From Petrimonas sulfuriphila (GTDB lineage: Bacteria; Bacteroidota; Bacteroidia; Bacteroidales; Dysgonomonadaceae), in NCBI RefSeq assembly GCF_051201015.1, contig NZ_JBPEHI010000009.1: a stretch of DNA of 64,000 nt. One strand, written 5' to 3'. Of this stretch, positions 62,480 to 64,000 are shown in pieces (the first letter of the stretch is position 1; every line of letters begins with the position of its first letter). Under the pieces are notes generated by a model. That model was given only the letters and a program-made list of their open reading frames with translations. It did not search any database and was not told where the DNA came from. The translations under genes were made by a program, and so were the position numbers.

Positions 62480-63025
62480 ATGAGCCAGAAAACAGATATA
62501 GCACCGGCAGTCTTTAAATACATGCCTGAAGAGAGAGACGTGTTTAAAGTAAAGGTAAACCTGCCTCAAGAGAAGATAGACATCATTAACCGGATCTGTG
62601 AATCGTTCGATAATGATCCCGGCGAGCTGATCAACGTTTTGCACGAAGCACAGCACGAATTCGGATACCTGCCGGCAGAAGTCCAGGATGTGGTTGCGCA
62701 TAACCTGAAAGTTTCCGTGGCACACGTGTATGGTGTGGTAACCTTCTATACCTATTTCACCATGATTCCCAAGGGCGAGTTTCCTATCTCCGTTTGTACG
62801 GGAACAGCCTGTTACGTGCGTGGTGCGGAAAAGGTGCTCGAAGAATTTAAGAAAGAACTGAACATAAAGGTGGGCGAAACCACACCGGATGGCAAGTTCT
62901 CCATCAATTGCCTGCGTTGTGTGGGCGCGTGCGGGCTAGCACCCGTAGTGCTGGTTGGCGAACGGGTTTACGGACGTGTTTCACCCGACGGGGTAAAGAA
63001 TATTTTGGACGAGTACAGGAAATAA
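62480..63025 (+). CDS. hydC: NuoE/HydC [2Fe-2S] subunit of hydrogenase module 2
   Basis: A 181-residue NuoE-family subunit with a helical N-terminal domain (about 20-90) and a thioredoxin-like [2Fe-2S] domain: C-x4-C in VCTGTACYVRG and C-x3-C in RCVGACGLAPV. It completes the HydABC trimer of module 2. Its stop is one base from the stop of the convergent PLP-enzyme gene, so no room is left for a terminator between them. Confidence 0.93.
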   Translation: MSQKTDIAPAVFKYMPEERDVFKVKVNLPQEKIDIINRICESFDNDPGELINVLHEAQHEFGYLPAEVQDVVAHNLKVSVAHVYGVVTFYTYFTMIPKGEFPISVCTGTACYVRGAEKVLEEFKKELNIKVGETTPDGKFSINCLRCVGACGLAPVVLVGERVYGRVSPDGVKNILDEYRK

Positions 63026-63026
63026 G

Positions 63027-64000
63027 CTACCGTAACCCATCCAGTCCCTGCTTTAAATCGGCAATGATGTCTGTGGCATTTTCCAGCCCTACAGACAGAC
63101 GGATAAGCCCGTCGCTGATGTCGCCGGCCAGCCTCTCTTCGGGTGAATACGCGGAGTGAGTCATGCTGGCCGGATGCTGAATGAGGGTTTCGGCATCCCC
63201 CAGGCTTACTGAAATGGTCAAAAGCTGCAATCTGTTAAGCAGTTTTTTGCCGGCCTCGATCCCTCCTTTTACTTCAAAAGAGATGATGGCCCCCGGTAAC
63301 GACATCTGCTTTTTTGCCAGTTCAGCCTGCGGAAACGATGCTAATCCTGGAAACAGGACCGTTTCAACGGCTGCGTGCTTTTCCAGGAATTCTGCCACCT
63401 TTTGTGCGTTCTCGCAGTGTTTCTCCATCCGTATCTCAAGTGTTTTTAGCCCGCGTGCAATCAGAAAGGCATCGAAAGGGCTCAGGCTGGCTCCCGTCAT
63501 GTCCTTTATACCGACAAGCCGGACCCTGTCGATAAATTCTTTCTTTCCGACAACAAAACCCGCAATGACATCGCCGTGCCCGTTAAGGTATTTGGTTGCC
63601 GAGTGAACAACAACATCCGCGCCCCATTCTATCGGACGTGTGATGTAGGGTGTGGAAAAGGTGTTGTCGACCATCAACAGGCAATCAGGTTTCCGGTGGA
63701 CTATTCCCGCTATTGACGGTAAATCCGCAATGTAAAGGGTCGGGTTAGCCGGGGTTTCCAGGTAAACGAGCCGGGTGTTGGGGCGCAGGACCGATTCAAT
63801 GTTCCGGGGATCGCGGATATCTACAAACGACACCTCAATACCGTATCGGGTGATTCCGTGTTTCAGGTAGGCGAAAGTGCATCCGTAAAGCGTTTTTGAG
63901 GCGATAATGTGATCGCCCTGTTCCACACACGACCAAATGGCCGATGTGATGGCGCCCATCCCCGAAGCAGCGGAAACACAGGCTTCCCCGCCTTCCAGTA
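63027..64000 (-). CDS. PLP-dependent Cys/Met metabolism enzyme (methionine gamma-lyase-like), partial
   Basis: The frame runs off the window end; 324 residues of the C-terminal part are visible. It is a trans-sulfuration family enzyme: LEGGEACVSAASGMGA at the window edge, the PLP-phosphate loop (SKTLYGCTF), VDNTFSTPY, and the Schiff-base lysine in VVHSATKYLNGHGDVIAG. IKDMTGASLSPFDAFL and this lysine loop point to methionine gamma-lyase or a close relative; cystathionine gamma-lyase or O-acetylhomoserine sulfhydrylase cannot be excluded. It produces or uses thiols and 2-oxobutyrate, with no evident link to hydrogenase. Confidence 0.88.
   Translation of the reverse strand, partial: LEGGEACVSAASGMGAITSAIWSCVEQGDHIIASKTLYGCTFAYLKHGITRYGIEVSFVDIRDPRNIESVLRPNTRLVYLETPANPTLYIADLPSIAGIVHRKPDCLLMVDNTFSTPYITRPIEWGADVVVHSATKYLNGHGDVIAGFVVGKKEFIDRVRLVGIKDMTGASLSPFDAFLIARGLKTLEIRMEKHCENAQKVAEFLEKHAAVETVLFPGLASFPQAELAKKQMSLPGAIISFEVKGGIEAGKKLLNRLQLLTISVSLGDAETLIQHPASMTHSAYSPEERLAGDISDGLIRLSVGLENATDIIADLKQGLDGLR

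Noticed and set aside
1..64000. CRISPR arrays, tRNA/rRNA genes, insertion sequences, prophage genes
   Set aside because: No regular repeats, cloverleaf, transposase or phage-like products were recognised on either strand.

Overview
The window reads as a chromosomal segment of an anaerobic, fermentative member of the Bacteroidota, probably close to Porphyromonadaceae or Dysgonomonadaceae; the genus is a guess. The evidence is two SusC/SusD outer-membrane pairs, many lipoboxed surface proteins, TAnnTTTG-type -7 promoter boxes instead of strong Shine-Dalgarno sites, an AmgK-RapZ fusion, a long Bacteroidota-type lysyl-tRNA synthetase, and a large [FeFe]-hydrogenase locus. I saw no rRNA, tRNA, CRISPR array, insertion sequence or prophage.

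Layout. 1-6.3 kb: the end of a DUF4249 protein, a TonB receptor paired with a histidine-rich membrane protein (metal uptake is my inference), an HD-domain protein, and grpE-dnaJ. 6.5-8.4 kb: acetyl-CoA synthetase. 8.4-17.3 kb (minus strand): a small PII-like protein, a tripartite RND efflux system, a LytTR two-component pair and an outer-membrane beta-barrel protein. 17.5-33.7 kb (minus): a complete sialic acid (nan) utilisation locus. It holds a surface sialidase, SusC/SusD transporter, O-acetylesterases, hexosaminidase, mutarotase, MFS permease, neuraminate lyase and ManNAc/GlcNAc epimerase, and it matches the gene set known from Tannerella and Bacteroides. 33.9-38.0 kb: murU, an amgK-rapZ fusion and nadE, pointing to amino-sugar and cell-wall recycling. 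38.1-43.0 kb: a HAD phosphatase, pgi, gpsA and lysS. lysS and gpsA overlap in a way that suggests a homopolymer frameshift or ribosomal slippage. 43.2-48.3 kb: a second SusC/SusD/lipoprotein set without enzymes.

48.9-63.0 kb (plus strand) is the most interesting part: a 14-kb hydrogen-metabolism locus. Module 1 is a NuoE-like subunit, a NuoF subunit fused to a complete GltD-like NAD(P)H:flavin module, and an [FeFe] hydrogenase whose H-cluster L1 motif is altered. Module 2 is a small [2Fe-2S] protein, a classical NuoF/HydB, a canonical HydA and a NuoE/HydC, the architecture of electron-bifurcating HydABC enzymes. Between them lies a regulatory-looking cassette: DRTGG protein, RsbW-like ATPase, a hydrogenase-like protein that keeps the H-cluster cysteines but has Phe at the proton-shuttle position, a second DRTGG protein, a PHP-domain protein and a second GHKL ATPase. 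I interpret this as an H2- or redox-sensing switch controlling two hydrogenases of different cofactor use. A 26-bp perfect palindrome sits about 50 bp upstream of the predicted start of transcription. The HydE/F/G maturases are not in this window.

The window ends inside a PLP-dependent Cys/Met-metabolism enzyme on the minus strand.
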